A stretch of 64,000 nt of DNA, from the NCBI GenBank assembly GCA_000720995.1, contig JOEL01000011.1:1-64000 (forward strand), written 5' to 3'. The DNA is from Streptomyces celluloflavus (GTDB lineage: Bacteria > Actinomycetota > Actinomycetes > Streptomycetales > Streptomycetaceae). A program made the position numbers and the translations under genes. This document shows, piece after piece, positions 48,553 to 59,387 of the stretch. The notes beneath the pieces were generated by a model that searched no databases, was not told where the DNA came from, and was given only the letters and a program-made list of their open reading frames with translations. The first letter of the stretch is position 1, and every line of letters starts with the position of its first letter.

Positions 48553-49922
48553 CGGTCAACCGCTATCTGTCGGGCAACTTCGCACCCGTAGCCGAGGAGG
48601 TCACGGCGTACGACCTGCCCGTCACCGGGCGGATACCGGCGCACCTCAACGGCCGCTATCTGCGCATCGGCCCCAATCCGCTCGGTGTGGAGGACCCCGC
48701 CGCGCACATCTGGACCCTTGGTGCGGGGATGGTGCACGGTGTACGGATCCGGGACGGGCGGGCCGAGTGGTACCGCAACCGCTGGGTGCGCTCCGGTACG
48801 GTCGCCGACCAGCTCGGCGAGCCGCGACGGGGCCACCAGGTGGACGAACGGCTGGACATCTCCCCGAACGTGCAGGTCGCCGGACTCGCGGGCCGCACCT
48901 TCGCGCTCATCGAGGGCGGTATCCGCCCGTACGAACTCACCTATGACCTGGACACGGTCGGCCCCTGCGACCTGGGGGCGACCCCGGAGGGGTACAGCGC
49001 CAACGCCCACTCCCTCTTCGATCCGCGCACCCGCCAACTGCATTCGCTCGCGTTCCTCTACGGGTCCGACATCGTGCAGCACATCGTGATGGACGAGGCC
49101 GGGAAGGTCGTGCGGACCACCGACATCCCGGCGCCCGGGAACCCGTACATGCACGACTTCGCGCTGACCGACAACTACGTGCTGGTCTTCGACTCGCCGG
49201 TGGTGTTCAGCGCCGCCCATCTGCACACGGGGGTGCCCTTCCGCTGGGACGGCGACCGCGGGGCGCGGGTGGGCGTGCTGCCGCGCGAGGGCGGTGCGGT
49301 GCGGTGGTTCGAGATCGCGCCGTGCCTGGTGGGGCACACCCTCAACGCGTATGAGGGGGTGGGCGGGAACGGCCCGGAGATCGTCATCGATGTCGTCCGG
49401 CACCCGGAAGGGTTCGACATCAGGAACATCGGGTCCAGCCGGCCCACTCTGGACCGTTGGACGATCGACCTCAGGGGAGGGAAGGTGCGGGAAGAGCGGA
49501 TGGACGACCGGGTGCAGGAGTTCCCCCGCCTCAACTCCCGTTACACGGGGCGTCCTTACCGCTACGGGTACGCCGCCGCCGTCGAGCTCTACGCGCCGCC
49601 GGCCGGACCCGACGACGACCGTCCGGACGAGGGGTTCAGCAACGCGCTGCTCAAGCACGATCTGCACCGCGGGACCACCGAGGCGCATGAGTTCGGGCGG
49701 GACGGGGCGGTGGGGGAGGGCGTGTTCGTCGCCGCGGAGTCACCCACCGCGGAGGACGACGGATACGTCATGGCGTACGTCTTCAACCCGGAGCGCGGCG
49801 CCTCCGACCTGGTGATCCTCTCTGCCCAGGACTTCACCGGGGAGCCCGTGGCGCGGATCCATCTGCCGGCGCGGGTGCCGCTGGGGCTGCACGGGAACTG
49901 GGTACCGGGCGAGGAGCGGTGA
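48549..49922 (+). CDS. Carotenoid oxygenase (RPE65/CCD family)
   Basis: Protein of 457 residues. The four iron-binding histidines are in place: NAHSL (H154), MHDFAL (H202), GHTLNAYE (H263) and LGLHGNW (H449). GRYLRIGPNPL near the start and LDRWTIDLRGG are family phrases. It cleaves C=C bonds of carotenoids, apocarotenoids or stilbene-like substrates with a non-haem iron. No carotenoid genes are in the window, so an external substrate is possible. It overlaps the TetR gene, which likely senses its substrate or product. Confidence 0.92.
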   Translation: MTVNRYLSGNFAPVAEEVTAYDLPVTGRIPAHLNGRYLRIGPNPLGVEDPAAHIWTLGAGMVHGVRIRDGRAEWYRNRWVRSGTVADQLGEPRRGHQVDERLDISPNVQVAGLAGRTFALIEGGIRPYELTYDLDTVGPCDLGATPEGYSANAHSLFDPRTRQLHSLAFLYGSDIVQHIVMDEAGKVVRTTDIPAPGNPYMHDFALTDNYVLVFDSPVVFSAAHLHTGVPFRWDGDRGARVGVLPREGGAVRWFEIAPCLVGHTLNAYEGVGGNGPEIVIDVVRHPEGFDIRNIGSSRPTLDRWTIDLRGGKVREERMDDRVQEFPRLNSRYTGRPYRYGYAAAVELYAPPAGPDDDRPDEGFSNALLKHDLHRGTTEAHEFGRDGAVGEGVFVAAESPTAEDDGYVMAYVFNPERGASDLVILSAQDFTGEPVARIHLPARVPLGLHGNWVPGEER

Positions 49923-50469
49923 GCCGAGCGGTGAGCCGAGTGGTGAGCCGGCGGCGGGGCTCGGCCGGGTAGCGGATCACGGGGACAGGGGGATACGGGG
50001 TGCGGGGGATACGGGGGGTGCGGGGCGCGGGGGACGCGCCGCCGGTTGCCCAAGTGCGTTAGTGGACCGGTGGTTTGGGGTGGGTGCGGCGGCTGCGCCT
50101 CCTGCGGTAGGGCGGGGCCGCCGCCGTACTTCTCAGGTGCCATGGCCCGTAGCGGATCTAACGCCGATGCGGTAGGGGCCGGTCCTGCCGGAGAGTGATG
50201 ATGCGAGGTCAGGTGCGGTGGAAGGCTGAGGCTCGGGACGGACGGGCGACGGCCCGGCTCCTGACCGGACCGGCACCCGACCGGGCCCGGCATCCGAAGG
50301 CCCGGCACTGACCATGCCGGGCCGCACCGCAACGGCACCGGACGTGCCGGACAAGCCCCCTCGCCGTCACGGCAACCGAATGCCGTGCCGCCGACACCTC
50401 CCGCGCCGCCGCCCCCTCCGTCCCACCGACACCTCCCGTGTCACCGACCGCACCCCCCAAGGAGACCGT
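49923..50469. other. Intergenic, short G-rich repeats
   Basis: No gene supported. Copies of GGTGAGCCGAG lie at the left end (about 49918-49955) and GGGGATACGGGG-type copies near 49980-50025. The right part leads to the hydrolase start. Confidence 0.45.
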
Positions 50470-52062
50470 GTGACCACCCTCAGAGCCGCCGCGCGCCGCG
50501 CCTCGGCCGTGGGCCTCGCCCTCACCGCCTGCCTCACCGCGACCCCCGCCATGGCCACCGCCGCCACCGCCGCCCCGGACCGTGACGGCGGCGCGGCGGC
50601 GTCCGGGACCGGGCTCGACCGCTACTACCACCAGCGCCTCGACTGGCGCAGCTGCGTTCTGGGCCCGGATGACGCGTCGGGCCGCGCGCTGGAGAACGCC
50701 GGCGCGCGCTGCGCCGAGGTGACCGTCCCACTCGACTACACCGACCCCAAGGGCCGCACCCTCACCGTCGCGATATCCCGGCTCAAGGCCACCGACACCC
50801 GCCACCGGGTCGGCCCGCTGCTCCTCAACCCCGGCGGTCCGGGCGGGTCCGGCCTCACCGTCCCCGCGCAGATCCGCCCGGCGATGAAGGAGGCCGGCGC
50901 GCTCTACGACCTGATCGGCATGGACCCGCGCTTCGTCGGCCGCAGCAACGCGCTCGACTGCGGCTGGTCCGTCGGCCCCTCCATCCGCTCGGCCGGTCCC
51001 GACCGGGCGAGTTTCGAGCGCCAGGTCGCCTTCCAGAAGGGCCTGGCCGACAAGTGCCGCGCCACCAACGGGAAGGTCCTGCCGTACATCACCACCCGCA
51101 ACACGGCCCGCGACATGGACGTCATCCGCGGTGCGCTCGGCGAACGGAAGCTCTCCTACCTGGGCTACTCGTACGGCACCTATCTGGGCACGGCCTACAC
51201 CCAGATGTTCCCCGGCCGCTACGACCGGGTGGTGCTGGACGGGGCGATCGACCCGAGCCGCTACAACCCCCGCCTGTTCAAGGGCGTCGAGAAGGAGCAG
51301 GACCAGGCACTCGCCGACTGGGCGGCCTGGGCGGCCGCGCGCCACGACACCTACGGCCTCGGCCGCACCCGCGCCCAGGTGCTCGCCACCGTCAACCGCA
51401 TCGTCGAGGCGTCCTCGCGCCGCCCGCTGACCGTCGGCACCGCCCCCGACGTCTTCCGGCTCGACAGCTCCCAGACGCCCTTCGTCATCAACTCCGGGAT
51501 CGCGAGCGACACCGAGGAGGACCGCAAGGCCCTCGGCGAGCAGGTGTCCGTACTGGCCAAGGCCGCCGACGGGCAGCAGCCGACCCGGCTGTCCGCGCAG
51601 TTCGCCGCCGTCCTTCGGCTGGGCCTCACCAGCGAGGGTTCGCCCGCCGGCAGCATGCAGTCCGCGATCCTGTGCGGCGACGTGGCCGCCCCGCGCGACC
51701 CCGAGCAGTACTGGCAGGACATCGAGCGCAGCCGCGCCGCGCACCCGCTGTTCGGCCCGCTGACCAACAACATCGGCGCGTGCGCCTTCTGGGACCGGCC
51801 CCGTGAGGAGCCCACCCAGGTGCGACACGACACCCCGGCGCTGATCGTGGCCGCCACCGGCGACCCGCGCGCCCCCTACACGGGCAGCGTCGCACTCCAC
51901 CACAAGCTGCCGAGCTCCAAGCTGCTCACCCTCAAGGGCGCCAACCGGCACGCGATCTACGGGGCCTACGGCAGCACCTGTGTGGACGACACGGTCAACG
52001 CCTACCTGGCCACGGGCAAGCTGCCCGCGAAGGACCGGACCTGCATCAAGCAGAACGATTAG
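50470..52062 (+). CDS. Secreted alpha/beta hydrolase, tripeptidyl-aminopeptidase-like
   Basis: Protein of 530 residues with a signal peptide (about 1-35, Ala-rich, cleavage near ATAAPD). The core has NPGGPGGSG (120-128) for the oxyanion, GYSYGT (232-237, Ser234) as nucleophile elbow, and C-terminal VAATGDPRAPY and NRHAIYG for the Asp and His. This is the Streptomyces tripeptidyl aminopeptidase (SlpD/E, Tap) family, cutting peptides outside the cell. Several Cys residues may form disulfides. The GTG at 50470 has AAGGAG five bases upstream. Confidence 0.9.
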   Translation: MTTLRAAARRASAVGLALTACLTATPAMATAATAAPDRDGGAAASGTGLDRYYHQRLDWRSCVLGPDDASGRALENAGARCAEVTVPLDYTDPKGRTLTVAISRLKATDTRHRVGPLLLNPGGPGGSGLTVPAQIRPAMKEAGALYDLIGMDPRFVGRSNALDCGWSVGPSIRSAGPDRASFERQVAFQKGLADKCRATNGKVLPYITTRNTARDMDVIRGALGERKLSYLGYSYGTYLGTAYTQMFPGRYDRVVLDGAIDPSRYNPRLFKGVEKEQDQALADWAAWAAARHDTYGLGRTRAQVLATVNRIVEASSRRPLTVGTAPDVFRLDSSQTPFVINSGIASDTEEDRKALGEQVSVLAKAADGQQPTRLSAQFAAVLRLGLTSEGSPAGSMQSAILCGDVAAPRDPEQYWQDIERSRAAHPLFGPLTNNIGACAFWDRPREEPTQVRHDTPALIVAATGDPRAPYTGSVALHHKLPSSKLLTLKGANRHAIYGAYGSTCVDDTVNAYLATGKLPAKDRTCIKQND

Positions 52063-52162
52063 CTGGTCACCGTCAGCTGATCAACGGCATCCTTCTCGGT
52101 GAGCGCCGGATGGCGTGGGGGCGGACCACGCCGCGCACCACACAGGGGAAGAGGGAAGAGCC

Positions 52163-52957
52163 GTGGGCAAGTTGGAGCAATACGACACAGTGGCCGACCG
52201 CAAGGGCCTGGGCGAGCGGTGGAACGTCTACCGCGTCCGCCGCCGCCTGCGCCACACGGAGTGGCTGGTCGTCCCGTACATGATGATCGCCGTGGTGGCG
52301 TACGTGCTCTTGGAGACGCCGCTGCTCTACGTCCCCGTGCTGGCCGCCATCGCCGTCGGCATCTTCGTCGGCCTGCGCCGGATTCCGCCCCGCACGGGGA
52401 TACGGCTGATCCTCGTGTACGAGAACGGGCTGCTCTTCGTCCACACCAACGCGTACCCCGTCACGCTGCTCTGGGAGGACGTCGAGGCCAGCAGGCAGGT
52501 GTACGAGCAGTCCGACGTGAAGTTCAGAAGCGGAGGCATCGAGTCCACCACCAAGTACGGGCATCTCACGATCTGGCCGTCGGACGGGAAGCCCCCGATC
52601 GTGCTGATGCACGTCCTGCGCCAGTCGGAGCTGGCCTCGACGATCGAGGAGGAGATCCGCCCGCGGCTGTTCGAGTCGCTGAACGCGGCCCTGGACGCCA
52701 ACGGCGAGGTTCCGGTGGGGCCGGTCGCCGTCACCCGCACCGGCATCCGCTTCCCCGCCGCCGACAAGGACCGGCCACCGGTGCTGCTGGACTGGTCCCA
52801 GCTCAAGGAGACGAGGATCAGCCCCACTTCGGATGTCCTGCTGCGCTTCCAGCGGCAGACGGGCGCCCCCAAGGGTCCGAGCTCCTTCGTCGTGTCCGTC
52901 CCGAACGCCGCGGTGTTCCGCGACTTCATCGAGGAGACCCGCGGACTGGCGGAGTAG
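52163..52957 (+). CDS. Membrane protein with PH-like C-terminal part (DUF6585-like)
   Basis: Protein of 264 residues. Two hydrophobic helices at about 37-70 follow a charged N-terminus (LEQYDTVADRKGLGERWNVYRV). A soluble part with ENGLLFVHTNAYPVTLLWEDVEA follows. The pattern resembles uncharacterised Streptomyces proteins of the DUF6585 or YcxB-like type. No catalytic motif. The GTG at 52163 has GAGGGAAGAG upstream. It follows the hydrolase by 100 bp, same strand. Confidence 0.65.
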   Translation: MGKLEQYDTVADRKGLGERWNVYRVRRRLRHTEWLVVPYMMIAVVAYVLLETPLLYVPVLAAIAVGIFVGLRRIPPRTGIRLILVYENGLLFVHTNAYPVTLLWEDVEASRQVYEQSDVKFRSGGIESTTKYGHLTIWPSDGKPPIVLMHVLRQSELASTIEEEIRPRLFESLNAALDANGEVPVGPVAVTRTGIRFPAADKDRPPVLLDWSQLKETRISPTSDVLLRFQRQTGAPKGPSSFVVSVPNAAVFRDFIEETRGLAE

Positions 52958-53431
52958 CGGCGGCGGAGCGGAGAAGACGGAGCACCGCGGACGGAACGCC
53001 GTACGAAACGATCTGACCCCGGGGTAAGAAAGGTGCCGCCCGCGCTCTGGAGCCGGGGCCCCCGGGGCGTCAGACTGGATTCCCGTGTCACCTCTGTGGG
53101 GGAGGCGGCACGGGGTCTTGCGTCGTCCCCGTCCGGAGCGGGGGCGGCCGGCGCCCGGACAGCGTGGCGGTCGCCCGGAAATTCGATTGCCGCACGGCCC
53201 CGCACCGGCTTTCATCGACGGTGGACTGCGGGGCCCTGCACCGGGCCGGGCCCGTATGTGAAAGGTGGCGTTTTATGCCCCAGGCGTCGCGGAACGGCTC
53301 TCGTCAGCGAGGACGGTCCGCACCGGCGGCACTGCCCGTACGGCACGGCTGACCGCGACCGTACTCCTCGGCGACGAGCGGCGTTCGACATGTTCCCTCC
53401 GTCAACGCAGCACGCCAGGAGTCCACTTCAC
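52958..53431. other. Intergenic, no gene seen
   Basis: 474 bp before the RNHCP-type gene. Open frames lack support. No strong hairpin or repeat was noted. Confidence 0.4.
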
Positions 53432-53812
53432 ATGAACCGCAAGACCCCCGAACGGGCACGTACGCGTTCCTCCGCGCGCGCCCAGTCCTTCCGCTGCCTC
53501 CAGTGCGGCCTCGACATCTCCATGAGCGCCATCGGCACCAGCCACCGCAACCACTGCCCCAACTGCCTGTGGAGCCGTCACCTCGACGACACCCCCGGCG
53601 ACCGGGCGGCGGACTGCGGGGCGCGCATGGAACCGCTCGCGATCTCCGTACGCGGGGACGGCGAGTGGGTGATCGTCCACCGCTGCACCGGCTGTGGCGT
53701 CCTGCACGCCAACCGGACCGCGGGCGATGACAACGCGCTGCCGCTCACCCGGCTCGCGGTGCGTCCGCTGGCCCAGCCGCCGTTCCCCTTCGAGCGGCTC
53801 GCCGGTCTCTGA
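53432..53812 (+). CDS. RNHCP-domain zinc-ribbon protein
   Basis: Protein of 126 residues. CLQCG, then the signature RNHCPNCLWSRHLD, then CTGCG give Cys pairs for zinc. The RNHCP domain is a small zinc-ribbon of unknown role, possibly nucleic acid-binding. The ATG at 53432 has AGGAG nine bases upstream; the longer open frame upstream is not coding. Confidence 0.9.
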   Translation: MNRKTPERARTRSSARAQSFRCLQCGLDISMSAIGTSHRNHCPNCLWSRHLDDTPGDRAADCGARMEPLAISVRGDGEWVIVHRCTGCGVLHANRTAGDDNALPLTRLAVRPLAQPPFPFERLAGL

Positions 53813-53886
53813 CGTAGACGTCCGCGATGGACCCGCTGATGGGGGCCCGCATGAACTCGGGCCCCCATCAGCACCTGCGGCGTGGA

Positions 53887-56109
53887 CTACTGCGGCGCGG
53901 ACCGCTCCGACGCGGGCTGCTGTGATCCGGTGTTCTTCTTGCGGAAGAGTTCCGCGACGTACTCGTCCAGCAACGCCTCGTACTTGACGCGCATGTCGTC
54001 GTCCAGCGTGGTGTGCCGGATGATTTTGATACCGCTCTGCGGGTTCAGCATATGGCTCTCCGAGAGGAGAACACGGGCCTGCATGAAGTTCTGCCGGTTC
54101 GCCACCCGCATCATTTCGTGGCTACTGTTCTTGCCCTGCCCCTGGAAGTGCTCGGGGTTCTTCTCGATGAGCTGCTGCTGGCGCTCGAATTCCGGATGGC
54201 GCAGTTTCTCCGGATTGGCCGTGTAGTCCTCCAGGTGCCGGGACGGCCGGTACTTGCCGTCGTGGAACCTGTCGAGAGTCCTCTTATGGAGCTCCTTGGC
54301 CTGATTCTTCACACGCCACTGGCGTCCCGCTTCCGCGTGCTCGTCCAATTGCGGGCGTACGGCCTTCAGCTGATCCTTGGTGACGCCCGGCCCGGACGGG
54401 ATGGTGCCTTCCGGGAGCGGCGACGGCTCGTTGATGTCACGGTTCCAGAGTTCGCGGACCTCGATGAGGTTTCTGGTGATCTCGTCGTTCATCTTCTCCC
54501 GCCCGTAATGGGCGGGAGGCTTATCGCCCTTCTGCAGGCGTTTCACGGCCTCGGGCGTGGGCTTCCGGGGGTCGTCGGACTCGTAGAGCTCGTCGACTCC
54601 GCCGTCGATGATCTGCGCGGTGCCGGGCGCGGGCTTGTCGTACCGGATCGGTCCCAGGCTGTGGAGATCGTCGAGCAGCTCGTCGTCGTGGGGCAGGCCG
54701 TGCGGATGGGCCAGGTAGGCGACGTCGTCCGCGATGTCCTTGGGCACCATGATCTGGAAGAGACTGCCCTCCTTGGTGTCATTGAGGGCTTCGGCCTTCT
54801 TGTAGAGCTCGGCCACTCCGCTGCTGTCCAGGCCGAATTTCGTCAGGAATCCTTCGATGAAGGAAGCGACCGGGATCTCGGTCTGGCCCTTGCCGATCTG
54901 GAAGTAGTGGAAGGTCTCCTCGCCCGAGTGGTTCAGGCCGCCGTGCAAGGACAGGTTGGCGGAGATGATGTGCGATTTGGTGGGGTTGATGTTGTCGTCG
55001 ATCAGCCCGTTCGCCGCCATATCTTCATCGAAGAACTGCGACACGTTCTCGTACTGCTGGAATTCCTTTTCCTCCGGGCCCGGGTACCTCAGGAAGTGGA
55101 AGTCCTCCGGTACGTCCCTGCCGTGATGCTGGGCGTAGACGCGTTTGTAGACGTCCTGCGAGATCCGCATACGGGGATCCTGGGCATGGAAGAAGGGATA
55201 ATGCTTGTCGCCGTCCCGTTCCTCGTTCTCGATCACCTGATCCTGAATGCGCTCGTACCGAGCCGCCTGTTCCGGGGTGATCTGCCGTCGCGGGCGCCCG
55301 TCCTGCTCCTGCTCCTCCGTCAGCTCCGGGGTGGGAGTGAGAAAGCGGTTTCGCACGCCTTGCCGGTGTGGCCCGCGCTGCTGCAATGCGGTGTCGAAAT
55401 AGGGGAGGTCGAGATGGGCCGCGGAGGCCGAACGCTCCATGCGCTGCACCGGTGCCGGTCCTCGGTCCGGGCCCGTCGCGGCGGCGGGGGTCTCCGCCAG
55501 GTCCGGCTGCCCGCCGCGGAGGGCCTGGCTCGCGACGGCCTCGGCCTCGCGCTCGAACCGGTCCGACGGGTCGCTGACCTGGAGGCCGTCGGCGGTTTCG
55601 GTGCCGGCCACCGGGCCCTGGCGCTGCTGGATGACGTGGACGAGTTCGTGGGCGAGGGTGTGCTTGTCGGCGCCGCCCTCACCGATGACGACGTGGTGCC
55701 CGGAGGTGTAGGCGCGGGCACCGACCTCCGTCGCGGAGGCGCGGGCCGCGTCTCCGGTGTGCAGCCGGACATCGGAGAAGTCCGCGCCGAGGCGGGCCTC
55801 CATCTCCCCCTTGAGCGACGCGTCCATGGGCTGTCCGGGGCGGCTGAGCACCTCATGGACGGCGGAGCGCTGGACCGGCGGCGGACCGGGCTGCGGATGG
55901 CCGCAGCCGGGGCCGTGCTGCTCCCGGGCCAGTTGCAGCATCCGCGTCACGGCGGCGTTCCCGGCGGCGCGCTGGAGCGTGGCCATGCTCTCCGGGGACG
56001 GTCCGCCCGCCGCCAACGCGGCCGCGTCCGGGGCCTGCTGGAGCGTGGGCGGCGCCGGACGGCGGGCCTGCTCGGCGCCGGCCTTCCTGCCGGGGTCTTG
56101 CGCGCGCAT
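53887..56109 (-). CDS. DUF4157 (eCIS-core type) putative metallopeptidase/toxin
   Basis: Protein of 740 residues. Residues 1-80 are disordered and contain a LQRAAGNAAVTRML motif typical of DUF4157 proteins. DUF4157 at about 83-165 ends in the zinc site HELVH (154-158). Residues 170-270 are linker. From about 300 to 740 lies a large Asp/Glu/Arg/His-rich region without a recognised family, including KSHIISANLSLHGGLNHSG. DUF4157 proteins are often linked to contractile injection systems or act as secreted toxins, but no injection-system genes are in the window. The ATG at 56109 has GGAGAGG upstream. Confidence 0.85.
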   Translation of the reverse strand: MRAQDPGRKAGAEQARRPAPPTLQQAPDAAALAAGGPSPESMATLQRAAGNAAVTRMLQLAREQHGPGCGHPQPGPPPVQRSAVHEVLSRPGQPMDASLKGEMEARLGADFSDVRLHTGDAARASATEVGARAYTSGHHVVIGEGGADKHTLAHELVHVIQQRQGPVAGTETADGLQVSDPSDRFEREAEAVASQALRGGQPDLAETPAAATGPDRGPAPVQRMERSASAAHLDLPYFDTALQQRGPHRQGVRNRFLTPTPELTEEQEQDGRPRRQITPEQAARYERIQDQVIENEERDGDKHYPFFHAQDPRMRISQDVYKRVYAQHHGRDVPEDFHFLRYPGPEEKEFQQYENVSQFFDEDMAANGLIDDNINPTKSHIISANLSLHGGLNHSGEETFHYFQIGKGQTEIPVASFIEGFLTKFGLDSSGVAELYKKAEALNDTKEGSLFQIMVPKDIADDVAYLAHPHGLPHDDELLDDLHSLGPIRYDKPAPGTAQIIDGGVDELYESDDPRKPTPEAVKRLQKGDKPPAHYGREKMNDEITRNLIEVRELWNRDINEPSPLPEGTIPSGPGVTKDQLKAVRPQLDEHAEAGRQWRVKNQAKELHKRTLDRFHDGKYRPSRHLEDYTANPEKLRHPEFERQQQLIEKNPEHFQGQGKNSSHEMMRVANRQNFMQARVLLSESHMLNPQSGIKIIRHTTLDDDMRVKYEALLDEYVAELFRKKNTGSQQPASERSAPQ

Positions 56110-56309
56110 GAGACGGACCTCTCCAGGGGGCGACGGACTCGACAAGCGTGTCCCATACGTACCCGGTCGGCCCCCCTGGAGAGAAGGGGGAGCGGGGCAG
56201 CGTTCGATGCCCCTTCGGGCAGGAGCCGCGGTGTGGGTGCGGTTCACGGCGGTGGAGCGGCGCGTCTCCGGTGCTGCTCATCCCCGGGGTGGCGCATCCC
56301 GGGCGTCGC

Positions 56310-56486
56310 TCATTCCCGTTCCTCGGTCAGGGTGCGGATGATCTCCAGCAGCTCCGCCGTGGTGTCCCCCCGCACACAGGTCCGCACGGTTCCGACGTGC
56401 AGCCCCGGCAGGTTCGCCACCCGCTCCGCCGCGTGGCCGAGTAGTAGTGCCGCTGCGCCATACCGCCCCACGCAGAGCGGAAGCAC
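56310..56486 (-). CDS. 58-residue hypothetical protein
   Basis: A short open frame from GTG 56486 to TGA 56310-56312. The product runs MLPLCVGRYGAAALLLGHAA, then a Val/Thr/Arg-rich part and an acidic end (LTEERE). Codon bias is reasonable. No ribosome site precedes the start; upstream is an AT-rich stretch with a TTTCTAGAAA palindrome (about 56502-56515). It precedes the DUF4157 gene on the same strand by 200 bp. Confidence 0.4.
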   Translation of the reverse strand: MLPLCVGRYGAAALLLGHAAERVANLPGLHVGTVRTCVRGDTTAELLEIIRTLTEERE

Positions 56487-56658
56487 ATTTAATTAGGGGA
56501 TATTTCTAGAAAGCTAATCCGTGACGGGTGCCGGGCGATCCCCTCCCGGGCAGAGCGCGCGACGGGGCAACGGGGGAATGGCGCGGGCCCGACGAGAACG
56601 CCAGGGGAACATCAGGGGAACACCAGGGGGAACGTCAGGGACATGCCCGGACAAAGGC

Positions 56659-56699
56659 AGGAGCCCCTCTCCCCACCGAAGTGGAGGAGCGGGGCTCCT
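56659..56699 (-). terminator. Terminator of the cold shock gene
   Basis: AGGAGCCCC (56659-56667) pairs with GGGGCTCCT (56691-56699), with further pairing inside. It starts about 40 bp beyond the stop of the cold shock gene on the minus strand. Confidence 0.85.
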
Positions 56700-56741
56700 T
56701 AGGTATTGCTAAGTCGACCTGGAAAGGTCGGACCGGGCAAC

Positions 56742-56945
56742 TCAGACCGGCGTGACGTTCTCCGCCTGCGGGCCCTTCGGACCCTGCGTGACGTCGAAGT
56801 TCACCTGCTGGTTCTCCTCCAGGGAGCGGAAACCAGCAGCGTTGATCGCTGAGTAGTGGACGAAGACATCCGGGCCGCCGCCGTCCTGGGCGATGAAGCC
56901 GAAGCCCTTTTCAGCGTTGAACCACTTGACGGTTCCGGTAGCCAT
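56742..56945 (-). CDS. Cold shock protein (CspA family)
   Basis: Protein of 67 residues. The start [20 protein letters not shown] contains RNP1 (KGFGFI), and VFVHYSAI gives RNP2. It is a single-strand nucleic acid-binding beta barrel acting as an RNA chaperone. The ATG at 56945 follows AAGGAGG. A long leader with a 9-bp hairpin (57011-57038) may give temperature control, as is common for csp genes. Confidence 0.95.
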   Translation of the reverse strand: MATGTVKWFNAEKGFGFIAQDGGGPDVFVHYSAINAAGFRSLEENQQVNFDVTQGPKGPQAENVTPV

Positions 56946-58108
<1,163 letters not shown>

Positions 58109-58283
58109 AAGGGCCAGGGGCCGGGGGCCCGGCGTACTCGGGCGCCAGGACCGGTGCCGGGGCCCGGCTTGCTCCCGCAGCCCGGTGATCCCGCGGTCCC
58201 CGCGATCCTCCGGCCCCGTAAGGGGACGTCCCCGCCACCTACCGGGGGCTCCCCTCGACGCCGGGCCGGCGGTCCCCCGTCGG

Positions 58284-59387
58284 CTATCCGCCCGACGGTG
58301 TCGGGCCGCGCAGGACCTTGCTGATCGCCTCCAGGGAGCCCTCGCGCATGCCCTGGATGTAGCCCTTGGCGTTGTGGCCGCCACCCTGGATGACCCGGAG
58401 CGAGGCGTGCACCGGGCCCTTGCCGTACTGCTGGATGAAGCGCTCCAGATTCGCCCGGCCGCCCTCCTTGGTGCCGATCTGGAACTGGATGTACACGTCC
58501 GGGGCGCCGCGCCGGGCGGCGAGCTGCTTGGCCAGCCGCTCCGGGTTGTTGGCCTGCTTCTCCTTGGGGTGGCCGCGCCACAGCGGCGAGTCCGGCCGGG
58601 TGTCCGGACCGCTGGCGATCACGGCCTTGAACCGGTCCGGGTGCTGCAGCACCTGCTTGAGGCCGACGAACCCGCCGGAGGAGGAGCCCATGAAGGCCCA
58701 GCCGTCGCGCGTGGTGAAGGTCCGGAAGTTGGCCTTCACGAAGTCGGGGACGTCGTCGGACATCCAGGTGCCCATCTTCGGCTGCCCCGGTATGTCACTG
58801 CCGTCGTAGTAGTACTTCTTGTCCGGATTCAGTACCGGCATCACCACGATGAACGGTTTGCTCCTGCCCTGCTCGGCCAGTTCGCTGACCGTTTCCTGGA
58901 GCTTGAGATCGGTGCCCATCCAGTAGTTCATCGGGTAGCCGCGGCCGCCGGGCAGCGCGATCAGGACCGGGAACGCGCTGTCCCGGTACCGCTCCTCGTA
59001 GTACTCCTTCGGCGCCCACACCCACACCTTGCCGGTGAACCCGGACTTCTGCCCGTGGAGCGTGGCCACCCCGATCTTGGTGCCGTCGTCGAGGGTGTTC
59101 GCGGTGACGAACTCCGCCTGCGGCCCGGTCGGCATCCGTGCCGACGGGTCGTGGGCGGAGCTCTGCATCATGTTCCCGCCGCCGCCGTCCGGGGTCGGCT
59201 GGTTGAACGACATCGGGTCGCCGTTGTCGGAGAAGACGCCGAAATGGTTCAGCACGGGGACCGAACCGAGCCCCAGGACCGCGATGAGCGCGCCGATCAG
59301 GAACAGCCGCTTCCTCGGTCCGCGGCGCGCGGGACGGTACTCCTGGTGCGGGCCGTACGGGGGCTGGTCATCGGGGGAGTGAGGCAC
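58284..59387 (-). CDS. Membrane-anchored esterase (Ag85/esterase D-like)
   Basis: Protein of 367 residues. One membrane helix at about 27-46 follows a cytoplasmic Pro/Arg-rich start, so the domain is outside. GSSSGG (234-239, Ser236) is the nucleophile elbow, and GGGHNAK holds the catalytic His. The fold and phrases (YWMGTDLKLQE, FMGSSSGGFVGL) match the putative esterase family with mycolyltransferase-type Ag85. Substrate unknown. Confidence 0.87.
   Translation of the reverse strand: MPHSPDDQPPYGPHQEYRPARRGPRKRLFLIGALIAVLGLGSVPVLNHFGVFSDNGDPMSFNQPTPDGGGGNMMQSSAHDPSARMPTGPQAEFVTANTLDDGTKIGVATLHGQKSGFTGKVWVWAPKEYYEERYRDSAFPVLIALPGGRGYPMNYWMGTDLKLQETVSELAEQGRSKPFIVVMPVLNPDKKYYYDGSDIPGQPKMGTWMSDDVPDFVKANFRTFTTRDGWAFMGSSSGGFVGLKQVLQHPDRFKAVIASGPDTRPDSPLWRGHPKEKQANNPERLAKQLAARRGAPDVYIQFQIGTKEGGRANLERFIQQYGKGPVHASLRVIQGGGHNAKGYIQGMREGSLEAISKVLRGPTPSGG

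Noticed and set aside
54013..56496. 827-codon open frame opposite the DUF4157 gene
   Set aside because: Val/Gly/Arg-rich shadow; the minus strand has DUF4157 with HELVH and a good ribosome site.
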